Shown: positions 62,640-64,000 of the stretch, in pieces
How the letters are laid out: each line of letters opens with the position of its first letter
Position numbering within the stretch: the first letter of the stretch is position 1
Assembly (NCBI GenBank): GCA_038751255.1
Contig: JBCDGN010000004.1
Span: forward strand, 29,652-93,651
Source: JANSYP01 sp038751255
GTDB taxonomy: Bacteria > Pseudomonadota > Alphaproteobacteria > Rhodobacterales > Rhodobacteraceae
Direction: 5' to 3'
DNA length: 64,000 bases
Notes under the pieces: generated by a model
Database searches by the model: none
Told to the model about the DNA's origin: nothing
The model's input: only the letters and a program-made list of their open reading frames with translations
Position numbers and translations under genes: made by a program

Positions 62640-62672
62640 GAAAAAGCCCGCCCCAACAGGTGGGCTTTTTTG
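62640..62672 (+). terminator. Intrinsic terminator after pnp
   Basis: AAAAAGCCCGCC and GGTGGGCTTTTTT form a GC-rich stem around CCAACA, followed by six T. It starts about 24 bp after the pnp stop codon. This is the clearest terminator in the window and could work in both directions. Confidence 0.88.
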
Positions 62673-62859
62673 TTGAACTGTCGCCTGGACTGAGGTGTCG
62701 CTTTCGCTTCTGCAACTGCAGCGTGCTCATGCTTCGGCGAAATACCGCGCAAATTGTGTGCATTCTTCTTAACATTAATCAGACGCGCGTTAAAAATGTC
62801 ATGTATCGGTCGTAACGTTCAGCCACTACGTTTGATTTCATCTCAATTTGAGATTTTGA

Positions 62860-63450
62860 ATGACACAACAACTGCCTCAGGATGTTCTGACGCCAAGCTT
62901 GGTCAAAAGCTTGGGGTATTGGAATGGTCTACGGAAAGGCAGCCACGCCCCGACATTGCTGTCGTTGGATCCTTTCTTCTCTGCAGCATTGACGGAGAGT
63001 GTGATCGCGGTTGATGTTAGCGGCGCCCCGGCGGACTACACCATTTGGTCTGTAGGCGCCGCTCTTGCCCCTTACCTGCCCTGTATTGGGGCAAACAAGC
63101 GGCTCGCCGAATTCTATGAAGATCCGGGCTCAAGCAAAATTTGGCAGACTTTTATTGAAGTTAGCAAACTTGCGACGCCCTATGTGGCTGCCTTTGATTA
63201 TTTGGGCCAAGCCAATGGGGTCGTCTCGACGCGTGAGTTATATCTTCCGTTTCGACGGCCTGAGAGCGACGAAATCGACGACGTGATCGTGTTCCTGGAG
63301 TTTACAAAAGCGCCGGTCCCCATTGATGTTCTTGGGTCAACCCAACGCCAACCGATCACCCTTGGGGCCTCCTTTTCAGGACTTCAGCCGATACCCGAGA
63401 CGGAGCCAACGCCACACCAAGAAACACACAGCTCCGGTGCTGAGCGCTGA
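62860..63450 (+). CDS. PAS domain-containing protein (PAS_5-like)
   Basis: 196 residues. After LVKSLGYWNGLRKGSHAPTLLSLDP the region about 20-165 resembles the PAS_5 domain of alphaproteobacteria (DYTIWSVGAALAPYLP, VAAFDYLGQANGVVSTRELYLPFRR). It has no output domain, so it may act as a small sensor or partner protein. Its last 25 codons overlap the end of the ABC-2 permease gene on the other strand by 75 bp. Confidence 0.7.
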   Translation: MTQQLPQDVLTPSLVKSLGYWNGLRKGSHAPTLLSLDPFFSAALTESVIAVDVSGAPADYTIWSVGAALAPYLPCIGANKRLAEFYEDPGSSKIWQTFIEVSKLATPYVAAFDYLGQANGVVSTRELYLPFRRPESDEIDDVIVFLEFTKAPVPIDVLGSTQRQPITLGASFSGLQPIPETEPTPHQETHSSGAER

Positions 63451-63882
63451 GACAACGAGCCCCAACCAGGGCGAGCTATCTGACACGCCAAGCACCCCGT
63501 AGCGCACGCCATCGATCAGGTAGAAAATCGGATTGACGCGCAGAATGACCTGCATGCCCTGTGGCACCGCGTGAATTGAGTAAAAGGTGCCCGACAGGAA
63601 ACTAAGCGGCGTGATGACAAAGTTTGTGATTGCTGCGAGTTGATCGAACTTATTCGCCAAGATCGCTGCCATGAGACCGAGCGCACCCAAAAGAGCGCTG
63701 CCGATCACCACAAAGATCAATAGCCAGATCGGATGCGCGACACTCATCCCCAAACCGATCATCATCAATAGCAAGATAGGAACGCCCACAAAGATCCCGC
63801 GACTGATCCCGCCAGCAAGATAGCCCACTAAGAGTTCCCCCGCAGAAAGAGGCGGCATGAGCGTGTCCACGATGTTCCCCAT
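63376..63882 (-). CDS. ABC-2 type transporter permease, N-terminus missing
   Basis: 168 residues, the C-terminal two thirds of an ABC-2 permease (family length about 250-260). IMGNIVDTLMPPLSAGELLVGYLAGGISRGIFVG and NPIFYLIDGVRYGVLGVSD are typical of YadH-like exporters (in pieces). The ATG at 63882 is an internal Met: codons for GGKI precede it. Further upstream the frame runs into the fold-back repeat and meets a stop codon. The real start lies beyond the window or was lost in an assembly fault. Confidence 0.82.
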   Translation of the reverse strand: MGNIVDTLMPPLSAGELLVGYLAGGISRGIFVGVPILLLMMIGLGMSVAHPIWLLIFVVIGSALLGALGLMAAILANKFDQLAAITNFVITPLSFLSGTFYSIHAVPQGMQVILRVNPIFYLIDGVRYGVLGVSDSSPWLGLVVSALSTGAVCFLVWRWLRLGYRLKS

Positions 63883-64000
63883 GATCTTGCCGCCTCTTTC
63901 TGCGGGGGAACTCTTAGTGGGCTATCTTGCTGGCGGGATCAGTCGCGGGATCTTTGTGGGCGTTCCTATCTTGCTATTGATGATGATCGGTTTGGGGATG
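63745..64000. repeat. Perfect 113-bp inverted repeat at the window end
   Basis: Bases 63888-64000 are the exact reverse complement of 63745-63857, with a 30-bp spacer (63858-63887). The left arm is coding sequence of the ABC-2 permease; the right arm replaces the expected N-terminal codons. Identity continues to the last base, so the true length may be greater. Most simply a fold-back artefact at a contig end. Confidence 0.9.

Noticed and set aside
1..64000. CRISPR arrays, tRNA or rRNA genes, insertion sequences, prophage, toxin-antitoxin or defence genes
   Set aside because: None could be supported. No regularly spaced repeats, no tRNA T-loop context, and no transposase, integrase or restriction-type protein were seen.

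Overview
The window looks like a chromosomal segment (or draft contig) of a marine Rhodobacteraceae / Roseobacter-type alphaproteobacterium. Reasons: the flagellar gene set and its order, the rpoZ-rsh-DUF2062-pdxJ run, tandem peptide deformylases next to fmt, a CbiG-CobJ fusion in a cobalamin operon, two VPLPA-CTERM sorted proteins, moderately high GC, and tightly packed operons with many 4-bp ATGA overlaps. No tRNA, rRNA, CRISPR, transposase or phage gene was seen. This assignment rests on gene content and protein similarity as I recognise it, not on a search.

Layout. 1-2485: end of a flagellar operon (fliF partial, fliH, fliN, fliP). 2517-5867: dTDP-L-rhamnose operon on the minus strand (rfbC-rfbB-rfbD-rfbA). 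6076-11783: complete seven-subunit Mrp Na+/H+ antiporter operon (mrpABCDEFG). 11830-17708: second flagellar operon on the minus strand (motB-flgE-flgK-flgL-flgI), facing the first one across the rfb and mrp blocks. 17834-21813: rpoZ, bifunctional RelA/SpoT, DUF2062, pdxJ. 22017-24223: VPLPA-CTERM surface protein plus an ECF sigma/anti-sigma pair. 24231-31591: housekeeping genes (folK, NYN protein, ispH, LysE and DUF3429 membrane proteins, rnhA, fmt, an inactive-looking deformylase, def, MalY/PatB). 31609-32503: arsR-arsC with a visible operator. 32508-39060: cobalamin operon (small membrane protein, cbiX, cobH, cobL, cobI, cbiG-cobJ, cobM). 39061-40908: gene-poor and AT-richer, with a second VPLPA-CTERM protein. 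40909-43812: glutathionyl-hydroquinone reductase-like GST, pseudo-receiver protein, DUF1636, cobD. 43819-47274: smc. 47488-53743: cobW, GNAT, cobN, a decaying GFA gene, cobO. 53881-58333: flavin reductase, FAD oxidoreductase/mnmD pair, EamA and DUF2189 membrane proteins. 58527-62617: rpsO and pnp, separated by a TetR/SDR pair with two matching operators. 62860-64000: PAS protein and a truncated ABC-2 permease that ends in a perfect fold-back repeat at the window edge.

How it works together. The cob genes cover most of corrin-ring methylation and late steps: CbiX, CobI, CobJ, CobM, CobL and CobH on one operon, then CobN, CobO, CobD and CobW. Precorrin-3B synthase (CobG/CobZ), CobF, CobK, CobB, CobS/CobT and the nucleotide-loop genes are not in the window. 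Mrp, rhamnose synthesis, flagella and sorted surface proteins fit a motile, sodium-exposed marine lifestyle.

I did not find a clearly new multi-gene system. The observations most worth checking are: the VPLPA-CTERM/ECF module, the inactive deformylase kept between def and fmt, a divergent FAD oxidoreductase/mnmD pair resembling a split MnmC, the TetR operator pair, a possible branched RNA near 39.55 kb, and the 113-bp fold-back at the right end, which is probably an artefact.
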